From NCBI RefSeq assembly GCF_000210295.1, contig NC_026744.1:3782001-3846000 (forward strand): 64,000 nt of DNA, in the 5' to 3' direction. Positions 1-11,048 of this stretch are shown here, one piece after another (position 1 is the stretch's first letter; the number at the start of each line of letters is the position of its first letter). This DNA is from Trypanosoma brucei gambiense DAL972 (lineage: Eukaryota; Euglenozoa; Kinetoplastea; Trypanosomatida; Trypanosomatidae). Position numbers and translations under genes: made by a program. The notes beneath the pieces are model-generated. The model saw nothing but the letters and a program-made list of their open reading frames with translations, ran no database searches and was not told the DNA's origin.

Positions 1-801
1 GAATCTCCTATCGGAGAATGTGCAGTGTGGAATGGGGGAAAGTGGTCTCCCCCGATGCGCACAGACTTAAATAAGGAGCCAACGGTCCAACCGCGGGAAG
101 TAGTTGATCTAGAGCGACGATACCTGGAGGCAGGCCCAGGACTACAAGGGGAATCGGTACCTTCGAGTTCCTCATCGCCCTGCTCCGGCTCTCGCTTTAA
201 AAACAAAAAACTGCCTACAGATTTGCTAATGGTTTCACATACACTTGAGGCAAGCGAAGAGGCTCACCAGCCAATAACGTCTGAGACATCGTGTTGTACA
301 CCGTCACATTCTCAGGGCAATGATCAGGCGTCAGGACAGCTGTCAGGAAGTTCATCCACTGCACAGCCCGCGGCTTCCCAACTGCGGAAGCATTATTACG
401 AAAAAACTCACTGGGAGCAACACCAACTGGGGACCACAGCAAGCAACATTGCGAAGGAACATCGTCGGAGTGAGAAGGTAGTAGGTAAAGTTGAGCTATG
501 CGCCTCAAAGGTTTCAGAGGCTGTTGCTGCCTCCCTGAATTTCACAGCAGGTGAGAAAAGGGAAAGGGAAGCCAGTTCTGATACTGACCGGACTTCACAA
601 TCCCCACACATTTTGAAGGCAAATGCAGCTCCCAGCCGAGACTTACGACAAGCAGGGGCCTCTCCTCAAGGGTCATCACAATCCTCCACAGGTGACGATC
701 CAATTGGAAGCACTACGCAAACGAAACTTGTGTCAGAGAAACGCCACGCAAAGAAACACAGACGCCGGCGCGTTCGTCGCTTCAACAAGGGAGGAAAGTA
801 G
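1..801 (+). CDS. C-terminal part of a low-complexity protein (partial at left edge)
   Basis: The frame is open from base 1 with no stop, so the gene starts outside the window; the first internal Met lies near base 55. About 266 residues are visible. The protein is Ser/Thr/Gln/Glu-rich and looks disordered, with no domain I recognise. It ends in a strongly basic tail (KKHRRRRVRRFNKGGK), which could serve as a nuclear or RNA-binding signal; that is inference only. The stop is TAG at 799-801. It is first in a same-strand array. Function unknown. Confidence 0.6.
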   Translation, partial: ESPIGECAVWNGGKWSPPMRTDLNKEPTVQPREVVDLERRYLEAGPGLQGESVPSSSSSPCSGSRFKNKKLPTDLLMVSHTLEASEEAHQPITSETSCCTPSHSQGNDQASGQLSGSSSTAQPAASQLRKHYYEKTHWEQHQLGTTASNIAKEHRRSEKVVGKVELCASKVSEAVAASLNFTAGEKREREASSDTDRTSQSPHILKANAAPSRDLRQAGASPQGSSQSSTGDDPIGSTTQTKLVSEKRHAKKHRRRRVRRFNKGGK

Positions 802-1794
802 AATTGTCTAATTTCACAACGGTTACCGTGTATATACTTCACAACCCTATAATGAACGACGTGGGATACGTCACGTGCCACACCAACAGGAAAGGGGAAA
901 AGGTAAAATGAGAAAATGGAGTATTATTTAGTTAAACCTACGATGTCAGAGTGGTGGTGAGACGTGTATTAGTCCTCTATTTTTCACCAGGTGGCGCGGC
1001 GGTCGGTTGTACATATCCGTGACCACGTACTGATGTGTGAAGTGAACACAGCAAAAATGTACCAGAGGAAAGGTGACCAGGGTCACGAAAACCGGTGGTA
1101 AGGAGGGGGTGAATATGATTTAGTGTATTTTTAGTAGATTCATTGTGTAACTTTACTTTTTCTCTACCTCCTTCCCTTTCTTAGAAATTATTTTCTTATT
1201 CCTATATTGACCTTTAGAGTACCTTAATCATTACTCCGTAGTAGTGGGTGTGAGCAATTTTTAGGTCGTGGGGGTTATTTTTCCTTCATTTTACTTTCTT
1301 CAAACAACGGTGAAAGCGGAAGATATTAAGAAGTAATTCGTTGTTTTTTTTTTTTAAACGAGAAATAAGGTCTGTCGAGCGCGCTGTGTAAAGCCAAAAA
1401 GTGAGTGAATGAAAGTGGACCGATGGTTCTCAGGAGTTACGATTAAAACTCGTTCGGTTGACTGTCCGGTGCTTATTCATATAAAAGAAGAAAATGTGGG
1501 TGCAAAATCCGCTCTTGTTCTCGATTTAATAATTCGGTAGTGCTGAAAAGCGTTCCTTGTAGTTTGTGACAACCTCTACATGATAGTTCACAGTGTTCTG
1601 TGTGGAGGAGGATACCCAACTACCTCTATCTTATTTCGTTAAAACGGAATCGATTGTTTTGTCTGTTATTTTCACATTTTTATGACTTATCGGCAACCAC
1701 AGAGACTGTAGATATATAGTTTGCCTCTCCAACTTAGGTAGGGTCGTAGGAAGCGGTACGGGCAGAGGAGGAGGTAAATCATCGGGTAAAATCA
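802..1794. other. Intergenic, no gene seen
   Basis: About 1 kb between two plus-strand genes. It is T-rich, with several polypyrimidine stretches (around 1150-1200 and a long T run near 1342-1356) and no ORF with coding character. It probably holds the 3' UTR of the upstream gene and the 5' UTR and splice signals of the PPR gene. Confidence 0.6.
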
Positions 1795-3726
1795 ATGTTT
1801 GCCTGTCGTCGGCTACTGGGACTAACGGCAGTTGGTGCCCCGACACATGTGAGATTCAATCACAGTAACAACTCCACAGAATCAACACGAGACACCGACA
1901 AAACCGCTGCCTCTGTGGGTGACCCTTCAAAAGTAGTTTCTTCCGATTCCGCTCAAAAGCTGAATCTTTCCTTAAGGCTCACGGATGCGGATTTCGGCGC
2001 GATGGTGAAGGCCACGAAAGCGGCCATGGCTAAGGAGAGATTGTGGAGGGACCTGACGGTGGGAAGTGAAGTGGATATCTCTAGTGAATCAGGTCCTAAT
2101 GTAGCGATTATCCCCAAACACACAGTTCTGCCTAAACCCCTTGGAGACAGATCCAGTTGCTTTACAACGGTGGCTGCGGAGCCCCAGGGAGCGAGGGTAG
2201 ATTTGTCAGGTGATACAAGAGACAATGTGTTGGGTAATGACAATCCTATGAGCTCTACGGTTACAAGCGCGGTTCAAGATCGGACTTTGACACCTGGAGT
2301 GCGTTATGGATTGATGGACACGCTACGGGACTGTCTCATTTCTGGGGATTGGCCAAAGTCGATGCGCATGTTTGAGTCGGCGATTCAAACTGCCTGCAAT
2401 AATGGTAAGGGCGCAGACACTTCGTTTACCGCCATGAGGAGCAGTGACAGTGTAATAAACAATGAAATGCTTGAGGGGTTGCACCGTTTTAACGCTACGA
2501 CGCCAGTAGGAAGTTTTGCAATGAATCTGGAGCGATATCGCGGCATACTTCGATGGAGTGGTGGCCACTACTACTTACTGATGAAGTTGCTGCTTAGCAG
2601 ACACCGCATTGAGGAGGTGGAAAGGGTGTGGGATGTGATGAAACGCATCGGTTACGTAGAATATCGCATGAATGAGCGGACGTGTAACCAGTTAATAGCT
2701 TTGTGTCGCACAGATACAAAACAGGATATTGTGTCTCCACTTTTACATCCCACGAAGGAAACACATAACCGTGAGAAGGAGTTTCGCACCTCATTAGTAC
2801 TGGAGTTAGAAAACTGGGCGGAGAAAAAACATGTAACGCTTAGTGGTCGCAACGAAACCACTGCACGGGTAGCCAGAGTCGCACACATGCTGAGGTCCGA
2901 GGGTTCTAAAGATGGGAAGGACGAAGCAGTGGGTTCTATTGGTCATGGGCTCAGGGTAGGTGACTTTTCCGGTCTTCTGCGGCGATGCAATAGTGAAGAA
3001 TCAACTGCACGTGTACTCCAAATGATGGAGAAACTGAATGTTCCACGTGATGGCCAAATATACAGTGCCCTCATAGCCGCGCTTCGGCAACCGCATTATC
3101 AACTGTGCGGCAGTGAAGAGAATTTGTCTCAATCTGATGGAACAAAAGAAGCATACGATGCGCATCGCAAGAGGCGGCTTAAGCGTGCGCGACAGTGGTA
3201 CGACGAGTGCCCTGAGGAATCCCGTACCATTGATGTTTGCAACGAGATGCTTCTTATTACACGCGGTGGAAGTGCTGAGGATGTGGATTATGCCAACCTC
3301 CTCACGGATATCCGTGGCACCCCTTTGACTATTTTAGGTTCTGATGATACTGGGAGTGACACCATTGCATTTTCGAAAAATGAGGGGCGAAGTAGACCGC
3401 AAATTCCTGTCCCAAGGTGGAAAATTCCACCGAACGGAAGGACGTATGAAGTAATGGTTTTGCATTGCAGGCACCATGAAGAATGGCCTGTTGTGTGGGC
3501 GTTGTATGATGAGATGATGGAGCGGAACGTCAAGGGGACGCAACGCCTGTATCAGATGCTGCTGGAAATTGTGCAGCGACACCCTCCTTGTGGACGGGAC
3601 AGAAACACGGTGGTTTTAGAACTGTACGAAGATATGAAGCGCTTCGGTTTGGATGTGACCGATATCAAGAGTACAGCTAGTGTCGTGAATTCTTGGTGTG
3701 CTACGCGACGCAAAAGACGGTGGTAA
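1795..3726 (+). CDS. PPR-like protein, probably mitochondrial
   Basis: 643 residues from an ATG. The N-terminus (MFACRRLLGL..., Arg-rich, few acids) looks like a mitochondrial presequence. Several stretches have the helix-turn-helix spacing of pentatricopeptide repeats: around residues 270-305 (a VWDVMKRIGY-type unit), around 405-425 (LQMMEKLNVPRDGQIYSALI) and at the C-terminus around 545-635 (ALYDEMMERNV, ELYEDMKRFGL). PPR proteins bind RNA in organelles and are numerous in kinetoplastids, where many act in mitochondrial mRNA processing or the mitoribosome. The repeats here are divergent and widely spaced. Which RNA or complex it serves cannot be told. Confidence 0.75.
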   Translation: MFACRRLLGLTAVGAPTHVRFNHSNNSTESTRDTDKTAASVGDPSKVVSSDSAQKLNLSLRLTDADFGAMVKATKAAMAKERLWRDLTVGSEVDISSESGPNVAIIPKHTVLPKPLGDRSSCFTTVAAEPQGARVDLSGDTRDNVLGNDNPMSSTVTSAVQDRTLTPGVRYGLMDTLRDCLISGDWPKSMRMFESAIQTACNNGKGADTSFTAMRSSDSVINNEMLEGLHRFNATTPVGSFAMNLERYRGILRWSGGHYYLLMKLLLSRHRIEEVERVWDVMKRIGYVEYRMNERTCNQLIALCRTDTKQDIVSPLLHPTKETHNREKEFRTSLVLELENWAEKKHVTLSGRNETTARVARVAHMLRSEGSKDGKDEAVGSIGHGLRVGDFSGLLRRCNSEESTARVLQMMEKLNVPRDGQIYSALIAALRQPHYQLCGSEENLSQSDGTKEAYDAHRKRRLKRARQWYDECPEESRTIDVCNEMLLITRGGSAEDVDYANLLTDIRGTPLTILGSDDTGSDTIAFSKNEGRSRPQIPVPRWKIPPNGRTYEVMVLHCRHHEEWPVVWALYDEMMERNVKGTQRLYQMLLEIVQRHPPCGRDRNTVVLELYEDMKRFGLDVTDIKSTASVVNSWCATRRKRRW

Positions 3727-4201
3727 CCACCTGATATTACCCATCTTTTCCCCTATCTCAGATTGATATCTCCACTGTGATGGTTAGGTTGTAACGGAAT
3801 GTTGGGTGCCCCGGCTTGAGGGAATTCGTGCGTGACTGTGTGTGGTAGCACACCACAAAGTAAATGAGATCCTCCTTGCGGCGCCGAAATTTGTTGCATT
3901 ACAATCAACGATTTGGTCTTTTCTGGCCTATTCATCTCTAAATCATTTTCTCCCGTTATTTCATCTACCTGACATATATATATATATATATATAGCTTTT
4001 CTCCGTAGCGCCACCCCCCTCGTAGGTTGGGTCATTGTAAGGATACCTGGTAACCGCTTGTTTGCGCCTGCCAGGTGTTGTTGGATAAACCGGGCACGTG
4101 TGTGTGTGTGTGGCCTTAGGCATCTTAGTTAAGTTCTTGGATAATCTGTTGGCTGTTACGTCAGTGTTTTCAGTTGGCTTTCGCCTTCCAAAATCGCGGA
4201 C
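3727..4201. other. Intergenic, TA and GT dinucleotide tracts
   Basis: 475 bases between plus-strand genes. It contains a (TA)n run at 3974-3994 and a GT run near 4099-4112. Pyrimidine-rich stretches around 3900-3970 and 4160-4190 fit a trans-splice signal for the next gene. No coding sequence seen. Confidence 0.6.
3974..3994. repeat. (TA)n microsatellite
   Basis: Twenty-one bases of alternating A and T in an intergenic spacer. Confidence 0.8.
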
Positions 4202-4999
4202 ATGGCCACACTTCAAGTGCGAGATTTTGATCCACGAACGGCAACGCATTATTATCACTGCATTCTCGCAGGTATTCCCCACCCCGTTACTCTACAGTCG
4301 ATATCCTCCGCAATTGTTCCTGATAGTGAATGTGAGTCTGTGCAAAACCTCGAGAAAATCGGCTGTCAGATTGTACCATACCGCCTTCATGTGTTTAAGG
4401 AAACCCTTTCGCTGAAGTTTGGTGTGGTTGATTTCTTTATTCATCACTCGACTTCTGGGGAGTCTGCAAATCCCGCCGAGGTTCACGAACTATTTTTACA
4501 GTGGTTTGGTTCTTCCTTGACTAGGGGGGTGATGTCACTTAATTCGTGGATAAGTTTAGGTCAGCCTCGTGAATTACACTCAGCTACCCCGTTTGTGTCA
4601 GCGCTAATGGAGAAGTGCTCGTTCTTCGATGCAAAAGTGGTTTCTGATATTGAGAAGTTAAGAACGTTTATTCTGTCGAAAGTGCGGTTTGATAATAGGG
4701 GTTTGAACGCCCATGCCAATAACAGGTCACGTGTGGCCGCTTCTGAGGGCTCTTCACTTCAAGAGGAACAAACAGGGACTGACTGCGGGAATGACCCGTC
4801 CGTCGAGTGGAAAAGTGTTGGAACACTGTCAGCATCATCGTTGGATTCACAGGAACTCGCTTGGCTTAGTCGTCAGCACCGTCAGTTTCCGTCCATTGCG
4901 CCGGCAAATGAAAGGGAGGCCTCTGCAACGTGGGAGCTGGAGCCTGTACGCACGTTTCTACAAAAGGCACTGACTCCACTCGTTGAAGTAGTAAAGTAA
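4202..4999 (+). CDS. Conserved-looking hypothetical protein, 265 aa
   Basis: Starts at ATG 4202 (MATLQVRDFD) and ends at 4999. It is soluble, without signal peptide or transmembrane segment. The N-terminal 160 residues look like a folded alpha/beta domain (hydrophobic alternation, e.g. LKFGVVDFFIHH), followed by a polar linker around residues 170-220 and a short C-terminal helix. I do not recognise a family. Codon use and flanking genes on the same strand support a real gene. No function is proposed. Confidence 0.65.
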   Translation: MATLQVRDFDPRTATHYYHCILAGIPHPVTLQSISSAIVPDSECESVQNLEKIGCQIVPYRLHVFKETLSLKFGVVDFFIHHSTSGESANPAEVHELFLQWFGSSLTRGVMSLNSWISLGQPRELHSATPFVSALMEKCSFFDAKVVSDIEKLRTFILSKVRFDNRGLNAHANNRSRVAASEGSSLQEEQTGTDCGNDPSVEWKSVGTLSASSLDSQELAWLSRQHRQFPSIAPANEREASATWELEPVRTFLQKALTPLVEVVK

Positions 5000-6203
5000 G
5001 TCAACTGATTATGTGACTTTTACCAGTGCTGGCCCACGTCAATGCAGGTTGTTTGTCTCACACTAGTAAATATGTCGGATTGAGCACTCTCTTCAAAAAG
5101 GTATGGGTATACTGCGTCGGTGGTATGTTGTACTTTTCGCCTATTTATCTCCGTGCTTTCGCAGGTCCCTGCACACAAAATGCCAGTTGTAGTGTACACA
5201 TATGCATATAGACGAGTGCTTTTGTCGTCTCTTGTTTTCACACATCGCTTCAAAGTTTCATTTGGGGTTGTTGTTCAAGCAGCTACACGCGCTGGTTCCC
5301 TGCTTTTCACACCATAACTGTTGTGCTTCTGCCAACTGACACGTTGATCAGAGCTGCCTCTCAACCCTTTGGAGCTTTTTCCAGCTTCCGTTTGTTCGTT
5401 GTGGTGCACGAACCACAGTTAGTCGAGTGGGGGAATAAAACAATGAACTGGCAGATCATGTTTTTTTTTTGATGGGTGCCGCAGTTATTGCTGGGACCCG
5501 TCCCTTTGGAGGGGTGGACATGAATGCGTTTTTTTTCCTTTTCGTTAGTTCTTTCTGTCCCCCTTTCTTGCAGCGTTTACGCATCTGTTGTACTTTGTAG
5601 GTCCCTAACGACTGGCACGTCTTTAGAGCGGTAAATTTAAAGAGTTAAAAAAAAAAAAGAACAATTCTGCTCACCTTAAGGTTTGGTACTCCACACCACT
5701 AACCGCACACTTTCGCGGTCATACGGTCTTGTGTCCCAACCTCGCTTTCGATTTTGATCTTCCTCTCTTTCATTGGGGAGTTTTGACTCCATTTTATTTC
5801 GCTTCTTCTTTCACTATTGTTTTTTTTTTTTAGCAGTGGGAGTTCCAATAGCCGCATTAAAGGTGAAGTGTACGTTTATGGTTCCGCGCTCATGGTTTTG
5901 GGAAGAGTAGGCTGTTGGCCCTACTAGGTGGTTCATGCCGTTGGTTTGGTTACCGCTAAAAAGAAGATAAACACAGTGAGCTGGTGAAGTGTCCACTGTG
6001 TGACGGAAAGCAGGTGATTTTTGTTGCACGAATCAGCGAAAGCGGGGCGGACTTATTCCTGTCCTTTACAATTTTGATTATATTTGCATACCTGTGCTCA
6101 ACGTGTGATTTAACTTTCGGTGACGTTAGCTTATTTTACTTACGCATTCACTTTTCCTTCTTTCTGTTTAGGGCTCTCCTCTCACCATTTCCAGCTTTGA
6201 TGG
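5000..6203. other. Intergenic, long, no gene seen
   Basis: 1.2 kb without a credible gene. It is strongly T-rich with many poly(T) runs, e.g. near 5461-5470, 5530-5540 and 5819-5832. One open stretch around 5984-6238 has no ATG and runs through the splice tract of the next gene, so it is not coding. Confidence 0.6.
6147..6171 (+). promoter_or_regulatory. Polypyrimidine tract and AG trans-splice acceptor
   Basis: Pyrimidine-rich run ending in TTTCTGTTTAG, 32 bases before the ATG at 6204. This is the expected spliced-leader acceptor for the membrane-protein gene and supports that start. Confidence 0.6.
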
Positions 6204-7229
6204 ATGAGTTACGAAAATTTCGCTGCACATGCACATGATAGAGCGCTCGCCAGTGGAAACATCAAGCCACCTCCACCGGCGTCGTACCTGTTGATATGGT
6301 CATTACCCCTGCTGGCTTCCTTCTTTGTTTTTGGCATTGCTCGACCGCTGGTTGCCGATAGGGAGGTGACTCCAAGTTTGACGCACATCGGCTCCGGGCG
6401 TTCGAAACGGTGGTGGGTTGTTCGGTTGCATTTATGCGTGTCGACATGGCTTTTATTTTACTGCAACTTTTCTGTATGTGCTTACCTTCTTCTTCCGACA
6501 CGGGTCCTGCTACGGCTTCGCATGCTTCCGTTGAGTAACAACACTACGTACGGCTGGCGCATGAGAGAGCTACGCCGTGCTTTGTCCTTTGGCATACATC
6601 TCTACGATTGGGACGACAAGATGTATACGGGCCGTATATCTGTGGTGAAGTCCGTTGAGTCATTGGCATCTTCTGATGGCCCTGTAAGGGATGAACTTGC
6701 ACCAGTTGTACCTCTAACTAACTCAGAAATGTGGAAGTACAGATCGGTGGTTCTTGCAGCGCTGGTTGTCACGCTGTTTACTTTGTACTTTCTAGCATCT
6801 ATGATATTCCGTTTGTCGCTTGGTTTACCCCCATGTGGAGAGCACAGAAGCAACTTGGCACTTCCTCAGGGAAGTGAAGAGGAGGAACACGATGAAGATG
6901 ATGATAAAAACGATGAGTTTGATATAAGTTTTTTTAGCGTCGACAATGAATGGTGGAACATGGGCAACCCCGATGATGCGTGTGTCGATAGCCCAGAGGC
7001 GCAGGCAGAGGAAGAGCGTTTGAGATCAAGAGAACAAAAGAGACAAAACAGGCAACTCCCTGAAAAGAAGACACAAAGTGTTCGTTCGGTGGTGTGGGAA
7101 TGCTGGCCACTGTTTGCCTCGGTGTGCTATTCGGCACTTTATGCAATCAGCGGCGGAGTTGCGCCGTTTATGTGGTGGGTTTTCCCCTCTTCTGTGGTGA
7201 TTGTAATTGTTGGTTCTGTGCTCGTCTAA
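6204..7229 (+). CDS. Multi-pass membrane protein, unknown
   Basis: 341 residues from an ATG just downstream of a clear splice acceptor. About five hydrophobic segments: roughly residues 26-47, 71-95, 178-202, and two at the C-terminus (about 300-340). Between the third and fourth lies a long acidic loop (EEEEHDEDDDKNDEFD) followed by a basic, glutamine-rich stretch. No family is recognised. The loop charge pattern could be a protein-docking segment, which is inference. Trypanosome genomes contain many such lineage-specific membrane proteins; organelle location cannot be read from the sequence. Confidence 0.7.
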   Translation: MSYENFAAHAHDRALASGNIKPPPPASYLLIWSLPLLASFFVFGIARPLVADREVTPSLTHIGSGRSKRWWVVRLHLCVSTWLLFYCNFSVCAYLLLPTRVLLRLRMLPLSNNTTYGWRMRELRRALSFGIHLYDWDDKMYTGRISVVKSVESLASSDGPVRDELAPVVPLTNSEMWKYRSVVLAALVVTLFTLYFLASMIFRLSLGLPPCGEHRSNLALPQGSEEEEHDEDDDKNDEFDISFFSVDNEWWNMGNPDDACVDSPEAQAEEERLRSREQKRQNRQLPEKKTQSVRSVVWECWPLFASVCYSALYAISGGVAPFMWWVFPSSVVIVIVGSVLV

Positions 7230-8061
7230 CCTATGCGTTTTCTCCGTATTGGTTACGTTTGGCAAGAACAGCAGCTGGTCTCACAGCTTAGTCTTGCGAC
7301 TCCAAAATCACAATCTGTAGCATTCTTGCAGTTGTGTACGATTTTGAATGCTGCAGAAAGGGAGGTGGCTCTGAGTTTGACATGTCTCAAAAATTTTGAG
7401 TGATGCAGCGCGATATCTGCCACCGGCAGTGCATAGCGTACAGATACTGGACCACCCAGAGGCTTGCGTCCTTTTTCGTTACCTAGGTACATAAACCATA
7501 TCCCTTCACAATTATTTTTGTAACTTTCATGTGGGTGATACACTGCTTGCCTTTATCGGAGCGAAATCGTTTTTGTCCGTGGTTCACATGAGGTATGGTA
7601 TGGACTACAGGTAGTTGATTGGGGGCTTGTATGGCGATAATATGGTGAGGGATGCGTTGCAATTTTGAACTTGTAGATATACGTTGGGTTTAACGTAAAT
7701 AATTTGGTAAGTGCACGTGCATTTTGGGAGGTTCATTCCACAGAACTTTCTTTTTCTGTATTTATTCGGTCAGGTGGTGCTTCGTGGTGTCTTGGTGAAG
7801 TTACCTTGACGACAGAACTGCTGTTGGGGCGGAATGTCGTCTATTCGTTATATTTTATCTGATGGACAGCCTGGATTTGTTGTTGGTCATTGAGCATGTT
7901 GCATTTCTACGACGACACTTAAGGTCTCAGTTTACCTTGGGGTTTTGTTTCTTTTTCAACTGGTTGTCGCGTAGACACCTTATGCCGAAAAAAGAAACAA
8001 CAACAATGGCTTCAAATCATCTACAGTTTTCCCTTTCCACTTTCCCTTGTACAAAGTGGCC
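7230..8061. other. Intergenic, no gene seen
   Basis: 832 bases. A mixed sequence with short T-rich tracts near 7740-7760 and 7930-7960 (TTTGTTTCTTTTTC) that could serve the ankyrin gene downstream. Nothing else recognisable. Confidence 0.55.
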
Positions 8062-9645
8062 ATGAACGGCGTAGAAATAAACGAAAGGGATGCACCAATT
8101 ATTTGGAAAGAAAAGGCTGTGGGGGTCGTCTGCCGCAACTTCGATGAGGATATGCAGAATGCTGTGAGGACACTTAAGACCGGTGATGAGCAGAGTGTTG
8201 AACGTATGTTGAGGAGTTACAACAACGTAAACTGGAAAAGTTCTGATGGAAACACGCTGCTTCATTGGGCCGCTACCCTTGGTCATATGTGCGCTGTTAG
8301 GTTACTCTTGGATGCGGGGGCCAACTGTGATTCCCCAAATGTGGTTGGTGCGACACCGCTTCACTGCGCTGCCTTCGGAGGTTCCGTTGCGGTGATTGAT
8401 GAATTGTTGCTTCGTGGTGCCAATGCGATGGCAAAAAATCGCAAGGGTCATACGATGTTCGACTTCCTGAAGGACCTGTGGGGTGGCGATTTGTACAAAC
8501 GTTATGAGGGTCTCGAAAGACTTCTCACGGCATTGAGTGGAAGTTGCTACGATCTTCCCAGCCCGGTAACAAAGCCGGGAGAACCTCCTGAAGGCACGTT
8601 GGCTTCTCAAAGGAGCTTCCGTGGGAAAATTGCCTCTTGCTTCCTGCAAAATATGCACGAAAGGCAATCAGTTCCCTTTGAAAACTTCCAATACGAGGAA
8701 CGTGATGAGGATAACGACGATGGATTGTTGCAGAAGTACCACTTACTGGAAGTGAAGGAATTACTGATGGACGAGTCTGCGAAACGTAATGAGTTGGTTC
8801 GTGAACACCTTACTTGGGCTGTTGACGTTATGACGCAACTAAGGAATCTTGCATATCCTGTCCGTTGTGTTGAAGAAGTGGTTGAAGTACTTGCTAAGAA
8901 AGATTCTCCCGAGGGTGATCGCTGGTTGCTGTTGCGTGCCAAAGGCGCTAGTGAAGGTTCTGAGGTTTGGGTCCGGTTGAAGGATCTCTGCGAATGTTAC
9001 CCCACTCGTACTGATGAGCAGGGCCATATTCCCTCCCTTCGACATTCGCCTGCTCCAACGAATTTGACTAAGCGTTGTCATGCGTATAACCAATCAAATG
9101 TTGATGTTTATCGGAATAGTGTTGTACAGCGGGTGATGCGGTTACTTAAGGATGCCTCGGCGAGGTCGCTTAGGTACCAGAGGAAGCCATTTTCAAATTC
9201 TCTTCCTCGTTTTTTAGAGGTATCGGAAGACGAAAGTGAGAGGGTTTTGCGGAGGGTTGTTAGTTCACCCTGGCACTCTCAGACACCTAAGAGTGACCGT
9301 GGATCAGACGCGTCATTTTCAACCGGTGTTCGCAGCGTAAAGGAAAGCGTAATGAAAAGTAGAAGAAATAGCGGTATTGTGTCTGCTGGCCGTGATTTGT
9401 GGGGCGGTGTAAGCCAATCTCCAAAAAGTGTGTTGCACTCATTCAGCCCCTCCATTTCTCCAGTCTGCAGAGAGAAATTCGATTTGTCTACGAGATCATA
9501 TGATCCTTTTAGGGCACCAGACTATTGTGCTCCTACGGAGTCTAGCAGGCAGCGCGCAGGTGATGGGGGTAAGATAGAGCGGCTTCGCCGCATTTATGCT
9601 TCGCAATACTTGAAGCGCAGATTTGACATTTCAAAGAAATCGTAG
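8062..9645 (+). CDS. Ankyrin-repeat protein
   Basis: The first ATG of the frame is at 8062 (MNGVEINERD); the frame is open slightly further upstream but without an ATG. 527 residues. Two clear ankyrin repeats occupy residues 60-125 (SDGNTLLHWAATLGH..., GATPLHCAAFGGS...), with a weaker unit on each side. They are followed by a charged helical region (about 200-300) and a long Ser/Arg-rich, probably disordered C-terminus that ends in a basic stretch (YLKRRFDISKKS). Ankyrin repeats bind other proteins; the partner is unknown. The Ser-rich tail looks suited to phosphorylation. Confidence 0.8.
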   Translation: MNGVEINERDAPIIWKEKAVGVVCRNFDEDMQNAVRTLKTGDEQSVERMLRSYNNVNWKSSDGNTLLHWAATLGHMCAVRLLLDAGANCDSPNVVGATPLHCAAFGGSVAVIDELLLRGANAMAKNRKGHTMFDFLKDLWGGDLYKRYEGLERLLTALSGSCYDLPSPVTKPGEPPEGTLASQRSFRGKIASCFLQNMHERQSVPFENFQYEERDEDNDDGLLQKYHLLEVKELLMDESAKRNELVREHLTWAVDVMTQLRNLAYPVRCVEEVVEVLAKKDSPEGDRWLLLRAKGASEGSEVWVRLKDLCECYPTRTDEQGHIPSLRHSPAPTNLTKRCHAYNQSNVDVYRNSVVQRVMRLLKDASARSLRYQRKPFSNSLPRFLEVSEDESERVLRRVVSSPWHSQTPKSDRGSDASFSTGVRSVKESVMKSRRNSGIVSAGRDLWGGVSQSPKSVLHSFSPSISPVCREKFDLSTRSYDPFRAPDYCAPTESSRQRAGDGGKIERLRRIYASQYLKRRFDISKKS

Positions 9646-11048
9646 GTGATTTTACCATGTAAATGTGTGCACACCGTGTTGCGTCGCAATGATAATTGAC
9701 ATATTTGTCTGTTAAAATAGATAGCCCCAATTGGTTACTGACTGAAGTTTTTTTTTCTTTTTAGGCATGTTCCCATATGAGGGTTCGTGTCTGTCTCTAG
9801 TACCTTTTTTTTATATTAATAGAATCCTGGGGGTCGCTATATGTCTTTACCACCACTATTCCTACTACTTTACCTAAGTGCAGTATTTACCTCCCTTTTT
9901 TAATCGAAAATATTATATTCGTGTTGTCAATCGAGCTAATGATGACAGGACATCTTTGTCCTTTCGTGGAATCATCTATCAGCACTTTGATCGTGGAGAT
10001 GGTATTTTTTTTTCCACTTATTTTCCTTGTTCTTCTCCGATGAGTTTAGTCAACTTCTTCTGTTTGCTTTCCCTCTTTGTGTTTAAGGGATCACGTAGAT
10101 TTGTCATTTGTGTCATTTACAATCCTACACAGTCTGATGGTGGTCTTGCACTATTTTCTTCATTTTCCTTTTCCCCTGTTGTTTGCATTCAGTTTCTGTG
10201 GCTCCTAAGGTTTAGTAGTTGCATCATGTGGATTGGTCGCAAAGACGCGAGAGGACTCAAAAGTTTGTCAGTATGGTTCTTTTACCATTTAGAGGCAACA
10301 TATTGGTAAAATAAACAGACCTGTCACATTCCTCGGAAAATGGTTCTATGGGGACGCTTTTAAATTCTATTGGCTTCACATGATTAAGGTTCTATCGATA
10401 TGGTACTTTCTGTCAGGTAATACAATTGACAAGCGTTTTTTCTTGTATTTGCGCTGGTACTGAAAAAAGTGGGAGTCTACTTTGATCGCCGAAATCGCCA
10501 GTCATTTAACTTTATCGAATATTACAGAAACTCGCGTTTTGAGAGTGGCGATTCAGCTCACTGGTTGTGATGTATTGTTCAGTTGCTAGCGGTGTTTTGC
10601 CGTTTATTTTGAATATCAGTAATGTTTTTCGTGGGATTTTTTTGAATGCTATTTGATTTCCCCTCCCTGCGCGAGTGCCTTCGTCGATACCAGCGGCGGA
10701 AATATATCGAATATTTTGGATGTTGCCATTGTTTGTGGCATTCTGCGGATAATGTTTTTGAGCCACATGATCACGCGGTGTGCGCTAGTAGTTCTTTCCC
10801 GTTTCTGCTGTTGTTCTATCTCCAGTGCTTAAAAAATTTAATCTTTCCCTTCCTGCTGCTCCGTTACTTTTCGTATTAGGATCAGCCCTCAACGAGAGTA
10901 CCATTTGACCACCTGGACGTGAAAGTGTGTGTGTGTGTGTGTGCAGGGAAACACCTTCCGTTCCCTGTTTTTTAATAACGGTCCCTTGAGTATTCGTTCT
11001 CTCTTTCTTTTGGCGTGTATTCGCAAGAGGATTTGATTGTTGAATTGG
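9646..11048. other. Intergenic, 1.4 kb, no gene seen
   Basis: Long T-rich spacer. The 143-codon open stretch at 9878-10309 begins with GTG, is made of pyrimidine-run codons (Phe, Ser, Leu) and is not a credible gene. A (GT)n run at 10925-10943 ends in GCAG, 106 bases before the next ATG, and may be the splice acceptor. Confidence 0.55.
10925..10943. repeat. (GT)n microsatellite
   Basis: Nineteen bases of alternating G and T directly followed by CAG, in the 5' region of the coiled-coil/disordered gene. Confidence 0.8.

Noticed and set aside
5984..6238. Short plus frame beginning CPLCDGKQV, resembling a zinc knuckle
   Set aside because: No ATG at its start and it runs through the polypyrimidine splice tract of the next gene; no further Cys pair in suitable spacing.
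9878..10309. 143-codon plus frame in a long spacer
   Set aside because: Starts with GTG and is made of Phe/Ser/Leu runs from T-rich sequence; no coding character.
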